A stretch of 33,418 nt of DNA from Eubacterium ramulus ATCC 29099 (GTDB taxonomy: Bacteria; Bacillota; Clostridia; Lachnospirales; Lachnospiraceae), in assembly GCF_000469345.1 (NCBI RefSeq), contig NZ_KI271131.1, positions 809-34,226 on the forward strand, read 5' to 3'. Of the stretch, positions 24,055 to 31,326 are shown piece by piece; the first letter of the stretch is position 1; the number at the start of each line of letters is the position of its first letter. Under the pieces are notes generated by a model. It saw nothing but the letters and a program-made list of their open reading frames with translations. It searched no databases and was not told where the DNA came from. A program made the translations under genes and the position numbers.

Positions 24055-24924
24055 CTATATCAGTGCAAGTAATATGGTTCCGACAACAATACATCCCAAA
24101 CCTGCAGTTGCTTTCTTTGTAAGCTTTTCATGAAAAACAATCCATGAAAATACAATTGTAACAAGAATGCTCAGTTTATCAATGGGCACTACTACACTGG
24201 CAGGACCACTTTGCAATGCCCGGTAATAACACATCCAGGATGCACCTGTGGCAAGTCCGGACAACGCAATAAATCCTACTTCTTTTTTTTCAATCTCTTT
24301 TATCTGATGATATTTTCCAGTAACAATAACCATCATCCATGCCATCAGAAGCACGACAGAAGTGCGGATAGCTGTTCCTAAATTAGAATCCACCCCTTCT
24401 ATTCCAATTTTCCCAAGAATTGCTGTAAGACTTGCAAACACAGCTGACAATACCGCATAAACTAGCCACTCTTTGTTGCCTTCTTTATGATTTTCTGACA
24501 TATCTTCTTTTTTCGTAATCATCAGCATGGTGCCAACTCCGATCAAAATAACGGAAACTCCTTTGCTGAAACTCAGACCTTCATGGAGAAAAATCAACGC
24601 CAATATGATCGTTAATACAGTACTTGATTTGTCAATCGGCACAACTTTATTGATGTCCCCCTTTTGCAGTGCATGAAAATAGCATAACCAGGAAGCTCCT
24701 GTAGCCAGCCCTGACAGCACCAAAAACAGTAAGGTTTTTCCACTGATCTGTGTGATTCCTGTTCCGGTTCCTGTAATCAACACCATCAGCCAGGAAAATA
24801 TCAATACCACAACTGTACGCAAAGCTGTTGCCACATCTGAATCTGTCTTTCTAATTCCACATTTCGCCAGAATCGATGTGATTCCTGCAAAAAAGGAAGA
24901 CCCTATCGCATAGAACATCCACAT
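24055..24924 (-). CDS. EamA-family transporter (two-repeat DMT protein)
   Basis: A 289-residue protein of ten membrane helices made of two clear internal repeats: G-L-A-T-G-A-S-W-L-C-Y near residue 75 and G-L-A-T-G-A-S-W-M-C-Y near 222. Each is followed by V-V-P-I-D-K. The repeats probably form an antiparallel pair as in other drug/metabolite transporters. The substrate is unknown; related EamA/EmrE proteins export small molecules and some move lipid-linked sugars. It follows the response regulator by 14 bases with GGGGGAG as ribosome site, so it is the third gene of the kinase-regulator operon. Confidence 0.88.
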   Translation of the reverse strand: MWMFYAIGSSFFAGITSILAKCGIRKTDSDVATALRTVVVLIFSWLMVLITGTGTGITQISGKTLLFLVLSGLATGASWLCYFHALQKGDINKVVPIDKSSTVLTIILALIFLHEGLSFSKGVSVILIGVGTMLMITKKEDMSENHKEGNKEWLVYAVLSAVFASLTAILGKIGIEGVDSNLGTAIRTSVVLLMAWMMVIVTGKYHQIKEIEKKEVGFIALSGLATGASWMCYYRALQSGPASVVVPIDKLSILVTIVFSWIVFHEKLTKKATAGLGCIVVGTILLALI

Positions 24925-24938
24925 TTCGTTTCTCCCCC

Positions 24939-25649
24939 TTATTTATTCAATCGATATCCGGCTCCCCAAACTGTTTCCAGAATTTTAGGGTTCTTACTGT
25001 CATCCTCAATTTTGTCACGGATCCGGTTGATATGTACCATGACCGTTGCGCTGTCACCCACATAATCATACCCCCATATTTCCTCAAATAGCTGCTCTTT
25101 TGAAAATACAATGTTTGGGTTCATGGCAAAAAACTTCAAAAGTTCAAATTCCCGGTTTGGGAATTTAATTTCCCGATCACCCTTATAGACTTTCCAGCTG
25201 TTCACGAGAATCCTCAGATCATGAACCCGTATTTCTTCCGGACTTTCCTCCGATGTCGGAACTATTTTCTGTTTCATACGTTCATATTGCCGCAGATTTG
25301 CATTTACTCTGGCCACCAGTTCTGCAGGGTCAAATGGTTTCGAAATATAATCATCTGCTCCAATCCCCAGACCCCTGATCTTATCTACAGATTCTGTCCT
25401 CGCAGTGACCATAAGAATGGGGATATCCACTCGGTCCCGAATTTCACGGCAGATCTCATATCCATTTTTTCCCGGAAGCATCAGATCCAGCAAAATCAGA
25501 TCAAAATGCTCCTTTTCAATCACCCCTTCCACTTCCGTTCCTTCAGAAAGAATTCTTGTTTCAAATCCTGCAGACTCCAGATACGCCTCTTCAACCATAC
25601 TGATATCCGCATCATCCTCTACAATCAGGATCTTTTTACTGTTTTCCAT
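24939..25649 (-). CDS. OmpR-family response regulator
   Basis: A 236-residue regulator with acidic pocket E11-D12-D13, phospho-acceptor Asp55 in L-L-D-L-M-L-P-G and the Lys in Y-I-S-K-P-F. A winged helix follows from about 140, with V-M-V-H-I-N-R-I-R-D-K-I-E recognition-helix residues and the ending W-G-A-G-Y-R-L-N-K. It overlaps the kinase gene by 14 bases, and the kinase comes first, the reverse of the Bce module in this window. It is the best candidate to bind the GTTTA direct repeats in this block. The sequence resembles VanR-like regulators in general, but no van resistance genes are present. Confidence 0.92.
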   Translation of the reverse strand: MENSKKILIVEDDADISMVEEAYLESAGFETRILSEGTEVEGVIEKEHFDLILLDLMLPGKNGYEICREIRDRVDIPILMVTARTESVDKIRGLGIGADDYISKPFDPAELVARVNANLRQYERMKQKIVPTSEESPEEIRVHDLRILVNSWKVYKGDREIKFPNREFELLKFFAMNPNIVFSKEQLFEEIWGYDYVGDSATVMVHINRIRDKIEDDSKNPKILETVWGAGYRLNK

Positions 25650-26814
25650 TATCCTCTGCTTCTCCTTTCCCTGATATCGGCAACTTCAGGCAGACCTCAA
25701 ATCCATCTGCATTCTCTGCTCTGACGCTGCCTCCCATTGCTCCGGCAAGATATTTCACAATGTAAAGCCCCAGCCCATTTCCTTCCTTCTTGTTTCTGGA
25801 TTCATCTCCCCGATAGAATTCTTCAAAAATATACGGCAGTTTTTCCTCCGGCACACCAACACCGTTGTCCTTAAAACAGATACTTAATCCCATGGGCGTC
25901 TTGCTCAATACAATATTGATTTTGAGAGGAATAATTTCTCCATATTTTCTACTATTCTCCAATAGATTATCAAAGATCCTCTGAAGTTGTTCCGGATCAA
26001 CCAATACATCTGCCTTTATTCCTTTCGTATCCAAAGTCATTTCTTCTTTTCCTGTTTCCATGAGCTCCTGTTTTGCTTGTACATAATTTTGCAGGAATTC
26101 TGAAATTTCCAGTTTCTGGAGGGAAATCGGCATATTTCCAGTTTCCATTTTTGAAAGATAAAAAAGCTGATTCAAAAGCATATCCATATCACCGGTCCTT
26201 CGATAAGCTGCCTGCAAAAACTGATTCTGTTTTTCCGGGGATGATGCGATGCCATCCATTAATCCCTTGATGGTTCCCCGAATTGCTGTAAGCGGTGTGC
26301 GCAGATCATGAGAAATTCCTGCGATCATATCCGTTCTCGCCTTCTCATATTTCCGGTTTTTTTCCTGCTCCTCTAAAATGTGCTTCTGCATATCATTAAA
26401 CGTATCACATACATCTTCAAATTCTATATCTCCGGTATATGTGATGTCCTGTGACAAATCATTTCCCTTGATTCTTTTCGCACCTTCCGACAGGGCATCC
26501 AGCGGCTCCATAATATGATTGGTAAGATTTTTGGTAAATATCTGGCTGATGATCACTAAAACAATAATACAAAGGATACCATCCAGTCCAAAGAAAAGAA
26601 GAAACTCATTCCGCTGAAACGTCCAGTCTATAATCAGATCTTCCAACCCATCCTCATCTACAATCTGTTCCACGGATGTTCTTATTTCTTTTTCAATTGC
26701 CTCTGAGTATCCTTTGATAATAACTAAATTGATCGCCAAAAAGACAAGTAAACTCACCAGCACCATAAATGCATTGGAGATAAAAATTCTTTTTTTTACG
26801 CTTCCCTGTTTCAT
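25636..26814 (-). CDS. Sensor histidine kinase with HAMP domain
   Basis: A 392-residue kinase. Membrane helices at about 12-34 and 70-91 enclose a short outside loop of about 35 residues. A HAMP-like linker (M-E-P-L-D-A-L-S-E) follows, then His169 in G-I-S-H-D-L-R-T-P-L. The ATPase domain has L-L-E-N-S-R-K-Y, D-N-G-V-G-V and G-N-G-L-G-L-Y-I-V-K. The ATG at 26814 has AAGGAGAAAGTGGA upstream; an in-frame TTG seven codons earlier overlaps that site. The short sensing loop suggests that it reads membrane or lipid-carrier state rather than a soluble ligand; this is inference. Confidence 0.9.
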   Translation of the reverse strand: MKQGSVKKRIFISNAFMVLVSLLVFLAINLVIIKGYSEAIEKEIRTSVEQIVDEDGLEDLIIDWTFQRNEFLLFFGLDGILCIIVLVIISQIFTKNLTNHIMEPLDALSEGAKRIKGNDLSQDITYTGDIEFEDVCDTFNDMQKHILEEQEKNRKYEKARTDMIAGISHDLRTPLTAIRGTIKGLMDGIASSPEKQNQFLQAAYRRTGDMDMLLNQLFYLSKMETGNMPISLQKLEISEFLQNYVQAKQELMETGKEEMTLDTKGIKADVLVDPEQLQRIFDNLLENSRKYGEIIPLKINIVLSKTPMGLSICFKDNGVGVPEEKLPYIFEEFYRGDESRNKKEGNGLGLYIVKYLAGAMGGSVRAENADGFEVCLKLPISGKGEAEDNGKQ

Positions 26815-26896
26815 TCCACTTTCTCCTTCCTCCAACCACCAAAAGCGCCCTATGGCACATCTTGGGATTATAAGCGGTCGCCATACAAACTACAGA

Positions 26897-26918
26897 AAGG
26901 GAATCTATCGATTCCCTT
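26897..26918 (-). terminator. Hairpin between zinc-ribbon gene and kinase gene
   Basis: AAGGGAATC (26897-26905) and GATTCCCTT (26910-26918) form a perfect 9-bp stem with a 4-base loop, 41 bases beyond the zinc-ribbon stop. No T-run follows, so it may be a leaky terminator or a leader element of the kinase operon. Confidence 0.4.
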
Positions 26919-26958
26919 CTCCACTGATTTTTAGTCTTCTAAACCAGGCACTCTATAA

Positions 26959-27498
26959 TTAACTGTCCACTGATTCTTCTTTATGTTCTTCTTTCGTTTC
27001 TTCTTTATTTTCTTTCAGGCTTGTACCACAGTTGCTGCAGTAATCAGCATCTGTGTCCAATATCAGCTCACAATGTGGACATATTTTTTTCAACGCTGCT
27101 CCGCATCTGTCGCAGTATTTTTCTTCTCCATACTTGATTTTTCCACAATTCTCACAGGTTCCCATAATAGCAGCATATGCATAAAGTGCTGCGACTGCAA
27201 CAATATGAAAGAATACAGTTGCCAAAATCCATAAAGTATTATTTGTCCCCAGATGGCTGGACTTCCTATATACACAGATCAAGCACAGAATCCAATACCA
27301 GATTGCCAGTATAGTTCCTATTATACCGCAGATTGTAAGAAACACAATAACTGATTCCCAGCAAAACATTTCTCTTTCAAAAACTCCATGCATTGCTGCC
27401 AGCAAGACCAAAATTAAAACCACACTGCTTACAACAAATATCAATGCCGCTCTTTTAAGATTCATTTTTAACACCCATTTTTTCCACTTTTCTATCAT
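26959..27498 (-). CDS. Membrane protein with a double zinc ribbon
   Basis: A 179-residue protein with three membrane helices (about 17-37, 48-78 and 86-110). A cytoplasmic double zinc ribbon follows: C-E-N-C...C-D-R-C from about 114 and C-P-H-C...C-S-N-C from about 140. The tail is rich in Glu and Lys. The ATG at 27498 is chosen because AAGGAGGTATTGCC precedes it; the frame opens 25 codons earlier without a ribosome site. The promoter at 27542-27582 carries the shared GTTTA repeat, which places the gene under the local regulator. Function is unknown. Confidence 0.75.
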   Translation of the reverse strand: MIEKWKKWVLKMNLKRAALIFVVSSVVLILVLLAAMHGVFEREMFCWESVIVFLTICGIIGTILAIWYWILCLICVYRKSSHLGTNNTLWILATVFFHIVAVAALYAYAAIMGTCENCGKIKYGEEKYCDRCGAALKKICPHCELILDTDADYCSNCGTSLKENKEETKEEHKEESVDS

Positions 27499-27541
27499 GG
27501 CAATACCTCCTTGTAATGATACTGTTATCATACTGTTTTCA

Positions 27542-27582
27542 ATTAAACAAAGTATGATATGAAAGTTAAACAATTCCTAAAC
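27542..27582 (-). promoter_or_regulatory. Regulator-box promoter of the zinc-ribbon gene
   Basis: On the minus strand GTTTA (27582-27578) and GTTTA (27571-27567) lie 11 bases apart. TTTAAT (27547-27542) follows GTTTAA after 18 bases. The first half-site contains the stop codon of the phospholipase-like gene. Spacer and geometry match the DUF368 promoter. Confidence 0.6.
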
Positions 27583-28173
27583 AAATTGTTCCGTCATCCC
27601 TCTATGTAAAACCGGATTCATGTGCCATATTTTTTTCTGTTCCGCTCTCAATAACATTTCCACCGCTGCTAAAATATACTCACAATCAGTTTCATAGTTT
27701 CCTGCTTGCCTTAAATATTCTGCATGTAAAATTTCAATGTTTACACAAGAAACCGGAGTATCTTTCATTTCCTGAGATTTCCATTGATCTATTGCGGTAC
27801 CAAAGCAACTATGAAGTTCTTTTTCATATTTGCGATGATCTTTTACATTTCCCGAAAATAATCTATTATGCGGAAAAGTAAATACATCTGCTGTATAATG
27901 CATTAACTTACCAAAATGATAATATTCCCGAACTCCCCATTTCTTTTTTTCCTGCGTAGAATTAAATATTTTTTTAATTACGGGTAATATATTCTCATAA
28001 TCATGACCATGAAACTTTTTCCCTTTTAACATCCCGTGTAAATATGTAAAAGGATTTTTATCTGGTTCTATATTCCCATAAATAAATGCTTTCTTACAGA
28101 TATAAGGAATACGCTTTCGTGACATTTCCGATGCAAACATTTCAGCAAGCTTTTTATGATCTCTCGTCTGCAT
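27577..28173 (-). CDS. Zinc-dependent phospholipase C-like protein
   Basis: A 198-residue protein of the zinc-dependent phospholipase C / P1-nuclease-like family. Likely metal ligands lie in N-I-E-P-D-K-N, F-H-G-H-D-Y-E-N, H-Y-T-A-D-V-F-T-F-P-H-N and D-H-R-K-Y-E-K-E-L-H. There is no signal peptide, unlike secreted toxin phospholipases, so it would act inside the cell or at the inner leaflet. It lies 43 bases after the alarmone synthetase gene, with AAAGGGAG before its ATG, and is probably cotranscribed. Phospholipid, lipid-carrier or nucleotide esters are all possible substrates. Confidence 0.7.
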   Translation of the reverse strand: MQTRDHKKLAEMFASEMSRKRIPYICKKAFIYGNIEPDKNPFTYLHGMLKGKKFHGHDYENILPVIKKIFNSTQEKKKWGVREYYHFGKLMHYTADVFTFPHNRLFSGNVKDHRKYEKELHSCFGTAIDQWKSQEMKDTPVSCVNIEILHAEYLRQAGNYETDCEYILAAVEMLLRAEQKKIWHMNPVLHRGMTEQFV

Positions 28174-28216
28174 ATTAAATACTCCCTTTCATTTCTATTA
28201 TATTAAGTTACCACTA

Positions 28217-28936
28217 TTACAACCATTGATCCGCCAGTTGCTGCATTTTATAATCTGCTGTTGTAACAAGATCTGCACATTGTTTTAACTGTTTCTGCAT
28301 GTTTTCCAAATGATTTCTGTTCTTTTTATATCTGAGCTGATGTTCCAGGGTTGCCCAAAACTCCATAGCGATTGTCCTAAGCTGAATTTCTACTGGTACA
28401 TTGCATTTGTGATCTGAAAAATACACTGTTACCATCACAATCAAATGTAGGCTCCTGTAACCATTCTCCTTCGGATCCTTTATATAATCTTTAATCTGAA
28501 TCTCCTGAATATCTTCCTGATTCAGTAGGAATTCAGCAATATAATACACATCCGAAATAAACGGGCATACAACTCTGATTCCAGCAATATCCATTATATT
28601 TTTTACCATACTACTTACAGTAAGTGGAAATCCCCTTCGCTCCATCTTCCCTTTTATACTTTCTGGGGATTTTACTCTTGTTTCTATATTCTCAATTGGG
28701 TTGCGATCTTTGCAGGCCTGAAACTCCTGTCTGAGTATTTCTAGCTTGGCTGTCAGTTGACAAATACCCGCTTGATAAAAAAAGACAATCTGGTTATATT
28801 GTTCCGTAATATTTAAAGCATCACTGGCTATTGGAAGAAAAATATTTTCTTCTTCCTCTGGATTCAGTTGTTCTACCTCTACAATTTCAGAATTGCCAAC
28901 CTTACGATTGACTATTTTTTTCAAAATATTCTTCAT
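28217..28936 (-). CDS. Small alarmone synthetase (RelA/SpoT synthetase domain)
   Basis: A 239-residue single-domain (p)ppGpp synthetase of the RelQ/YjbM size class, without the hydrolase or regulatory domains of long RelA. Markers in order: R-V-K-S-P-E-S-I-K-G-K near 87, D-I-A-G-I-R-V-V-C-P near 117, D-Y-I-K-D-P-K-E-N-G-Y-R-S-L-H and V-E-I-Q-L-R-T-I-A-M-E-F-W-A. The last includes the acidic and aromatic residues of the active site. The ATG has CAGGAGGTG upstream. Its promoter carries the GTTTA repeat shared with the envelope genes, so alarmone synthesis seems tied to the same signal. Confidence 0.9.
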   Translation of the reverse strand: MKNILKKIVNRKVGNSEIVEVEQLNPEEEENIFLPIASDALNITEQYNQIVFFYQAGICQLTAKLEILRQEFQACKDRNPIENIETRVKSPESIKGKMERRGFPLTVSSMVKNIMDIAGIRVVCPFISDVYYIAEFLLNQEDIQEIQIKDYIKDPKENGYRSLHLIVMVTVYFSDHKCNVPVEIQLRTIAMEFWATLEHQLRYKKNRNHLENMQKQLKQCADLVTTADYKMQQLADQWL

Positions 28937-28977
28937 TCGATTGTTTCACCTCCTGTTTGATAAAATCATAAAATAGA

Positions 28978-29019
28978 ATCATAAATACAAAAGTGAAAAT
29001 ACCTAAACTTTTGTTAAAC
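28978..29019 (-). promoter_or_regulatory. Regulator-box promoter of the alarmone synthetase gene
   Basis: On the minus strand GTTTA (29019-29015) and GTTTA (29008-29004) lie 11 bases apart. TATGAT (28983-28978) follows GTTTAG after 19 bases. The half-site spacing equals that at the DUF368 and zinc-ribbon promoters, and the spacer bases differ. Confidence 0.55.
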
Positions 29020-29051
29020 TTTTTCTGTCAAATGGCACTGCTGAATAAAAA

Positions 29052-29085
29052 TAAGCGGTACTGTTTCTTTAACAAATACCGCTTA
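29052..29085 (-). terminator. Strong hairpin at the cargo / plasmid-module border
   Basis: TAAGCGGTA (29052-29060) and TACCGCTTA (29077-29085) pair perfectly. An inner TGTT/AACA stem extends the structure. On the minus strand it is followed by a T-rich stretch (TTATTTTTATT), so it would stop transcripts coming from the right. The roughly 110 bases beyond it are A/T-rich with no gene. Confidence 0.6.
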
Positions 29086-29196
29086 CTTCTCTAAATAACA
29101 TGAATTAATTAAAAACCGTATTTTTCTCACATTCATATTTTTCAAGACATTTTCTCAATTCAAACTCAATTTCTGCTCAATGCCTTCCCTTTCTGA

Positions 29197-29267
29197 TTTT
29201 TGTATGCTTATCCCACAGCAGGCCAGTACCACACAGGTACGAACTGCTGTGGAAATCAATACAAAAA
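29197..29267. repeat. Three-tier nested inverted repeat before the ParM-like gene
   Basis: Three perfect arm pairs share one centre: TTTTTGTAT/ATACAAAAA (29197-29205, 29259-29267), CCACAGCAG/CTGCTGTGG (29213-29221, 29244-29252) and GTACC/GGTAC (29226-29230, 29236-29240) around ACACA. It ends just before the ribosome site of the actin-like gene. It could be the centromere bound by the ParR-like protein, an RNA control element, or part of the replication origin. Confidence 0.65.
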
Positions 29268-29282
29268 CAGGAGGGATTTTTT

Positions 29283-30200
29283 ATGAGAGAAATCAGAAAC
29301 ACAAAAATCATTGCCGTGGATCATGGCTACGGCAACATTAAGACTGCCAACACAGTCACACCTACCGGAATCACCGCTTATGAAACAGAGCCGATCTTTA
29401 CCGGAAACATTCTTGAATACAACGGAATCTATTACCGGATCGGCGAAGGGCACAAAGAATTTATCCCGGATAAGGCTATGGATGAAGATTATTATCTCCT
29501 GACACTAATGGCAGTGGCACAGGAACTGAATGTCTTTTCCATCCATGAAGCAGATGTCCATCTGGCTGCCGGGCTTCCTCTGACATGGATCCGGAACCAG
29601 AGAGAGGCATTCCGCTCCTATCTGCTCCAAAACCCGGAAGTCCGCTTCTCATTTAACAGCAAAAACTATCACATCCGCTTTGTAGGATGCAGTCTTTACC
29701 CACAAGGATATCCGGCTGTTGTGAACCATCTGGGAGATTTTAAGGGAACCAATCTCCTTGCAGATATCGGGAACGGAACCATGAATATCCTATATATCAA
29801 CAACAAAAAAGCTCAGGAGAGCCGCTGCTGGACAGAAAAATTTGGGGTAAACCAGTGCATGATTGCCGCAAAGAATGCCATTCTGAACAGGTTTGGAGTA
29901 AAAATCGAGGAATCTACCGTAGAACAGATTCTTCGGTTCGGAACAGCTGATATTGCCGCACCATACCTGGACTGCATTACAGCAGTTGCCAGACAGTATG
30001 TAGCTGATATTTTCGCCACACTCCGCAAATATGAATACAATCCTGACCTGATGCGGCTGTACGTGGTAGGCGGTGGCGGCTGCCTGATTCGGAATTTTGG
30101 AACGTATGACAAAGCCCGTGTCACAATCCTTGATGATATCTGTGCTACAGCGAAAGGTTACGAATATCTGGCACAGATGACCCTGAAAAGGAGGGAGTAG
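29283..30200 (+). CDS. ParM/StbA-family actin-like segregation ATPase
   Basis: A 305-residue actin-fold protein. Phosphate-1 loop V-D-H-G-Y-G-N-I-K is near residue 12, phosphate-2 loop A-D-I-G-N-G-T-M near 160 and the adenosine motif V-V-G-G-G-G-C near 262. Such proteins polymerise to push plasmid copies apart. The start has ACAGGAGGGATTTTTT upstream. The ParR-like gene follows after 3 bases. Its presence argues that the element has, or descends from, a low-copy plasmid state. Confidence 0.9.
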   Translation: MREIRNTKIIAVDHGYGNIKTANTVTPTGITAYETEPIFTGNILEYNGIYYRIGEGHKEFIPDKAMDEDYYLLTLMAVAQELNVFSIHEADVHLAAGLPLTWIRNQREAFRSYLLQNPEVRFSFNSKNYHIRFVGCSLYPQGYPAVVNHLGDFKGTNLLADIGNGTMNILYINNKKAQESRCWTEKFGVNQCMIAAKNAILNRFGVKIEESTVEQILRFGTADIAAPYLDCITAVARQYVADIFATLRKYEYNPDLMRLYVVGGGGCLIRNFGTYDKARVTILDDICATAKGYEYLAQMTLKRRE

Positions 30201-30203
30201 CCG

Positions 30204-30587
30204 ATGAGAAACAATATCCGAAGCACAAACCTCCGCTTTAATCTGGAGAAAGATCTGCAAAGGAAAGCCTGGGAATATCTGCAGACCATGGACAAGCAGG
30301 AATTCAAATCCTACAGCCATGTAATTGCCCTCGCCTTGGTCGATTATTTTGACCGTTATTACCGCACACAGGAAGACCCTTATCTGGAAACAAGGGAACG
30401 GGAAGAACAATTTGTAAACCAGATCGTGGAGGCAGTGGAAAGGAGCCTGGAACAGGCACTTCCCCTCTTCCTCTCCGGGCTGACAGCAGGACTGACACAA
30501 AGGGAGCCCCAAAACAGGGCATCCTTTCCGGCACCGGAAGAATCTGGACCGGAAGCAGATATAGACTGGGATTTTCTCGGAGAATAA
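30204..30587 (+). CDS. ParR-like centromere-binding protein
   Basis: A 127-residue protein. The N-terminus (R-S-T-N-L-R-F-N-L-E-K-D-L-Q-R-K-A-W) and the following helices look like a ribbon-helix-helix DNA-binding fold. The C-terminal 40 residues are acidic and proline-rich, ending D-I-D-W-D-F-L-G-E, as expected for a tail that contacts the filament. Position right after the ParM-like gene (3 bases) is the main evidence, since this family diverges fast. GGAGGGAGTAGCCG precedes the ATG. Confidence 0.75.
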   Translation: MRNNIRSTNLRFNLEKDLQRKAWEYLQTMDKQEFKSYSHVIALALVDYFDRYYRTQEDPYLETREREEQFVNQIVEAVERSLEQALPLFLSGLTAGLTQREPQNRASFPAPEESGPEADIDWDFLGE

Positions 30588-30609
30588 CGGAAGGTAAGGA
30601 GGTTAGCAC

Positions 30610-31326
30610 ATGACAGAATTTATAACAACAGACACCAGCCTGCCGCCTTATATGGTGTTTCCCCGGTTCCTTCTGGATATGGAGCTGAATGAAACAACGA
30701 AACTGCTCTATATGGTTCTGCTTGACCGTGCAAGACTTTCCCTGAAAAACGAAGGCTGGACGGATGAATCCGGTCATGTGTTTCTCTATTTTACCATCGA
30801 ATCCATGGCAGAAGTCCTTCACAAAAGCCAGATGACCATTAAAACATCCCTGGCCGCACTGGAAAAACAGGATCTGATCATCCGAAAACGCCAGGGTGCC
30901 GGTCATCCGAACCGGATCTATGTGAAATTCCCGGAAAAAGCATTCTGCCAGACAGACAACATTCTTTCCGTAAGACAGACAGAAAACTGTCCGGCTGACA
31001 GACAGGATTCTTTCCCTGAGACAGACAGAAAACTGTCCGGTAATAAGAAAGAGAGAAATAAGAACGATTTATCAAAAAGAGAGAGTCAGGAGAAACGCTC
31101 TCCCTATGGAAAATTTCAAAATGTATTCCTGTCAGAAAAGGAACTGGAAGAAGTCAGACAGTCGGTTTCAGACTGGCAGGAATATATCGAACGGTTATCC
31201 GGCTACATGGCTTCCACCGGAAAGCACTACCAGAACCATGCAGCCACCATCATCAACTGGGCAAGGCAGGACAATCCCCCTTCCCGGCAAAGCATTTACG
31301 AAAGTGAGGAGTACGAAACATTATGA
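30610..31326 (+). CDS. RepA_N-type replication initiator
   Basis: A 238-residue protein. The first 110 residues fit the RepA N-terminal fold: Y-M-V-F-P-R-F-L-L, L-N-E-T-T-K-L-L-Y-M-V-L-L-D-R and L-H-K-S-Q-M-T-I-K-T-S-L-A-A-L-E as the winged helix. A low-complexity middle, where C-Q-T-D, V-R-Q-T-E, P-A-D-R-Q and P-E-T-D-R-K motifs recur, leads to a C-terminal helical region with Y-M-A-S-T-G-K-H-Y and I-I-N-W-A, as in DnaD-like helicase-loading domains. GGAAGGTAAGGAGGTTAGCAC precedes the start. Its stop overlaps the DnaC-like gene by 4 bases. Confidence 0.85.
   Translation: MTEFITTDTSLPPYMVFPRFLLDMELNETTKLLYMVLLDRARLSLKNEGWTDESGHVFLYFTIESMAEVLHKSQMTIKTSLAALEKQDLIIRKRQGAGHPNRIYVKFPEKAFCQTDNILSVRQTENCPADRQDSFPETDRKLSGNKKERNKNDLSKRESQEKRSPYGKFQNVFLSEKELEEVRQSVSDWQEYIERLSGYMASTGKHYQNHAATIINWARQDNPPSRQSIYESEEYETL

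Noticed and set aside
24939-26814. Kinase and regulator resemble VanR/VanS in general layout
   Set aside because: No vanA/B-type ligase, vanH or vanX gene is nearby and the kinase gene comes first. A glycopeptide-resistance call is not supported.
29790-30906. Long antisense reading frames opposite the ParM, ParR and RepA genes
   Set aside because: They lack ribosome sites and recognisable motifs and mirror strongly coding plus-strand genes.
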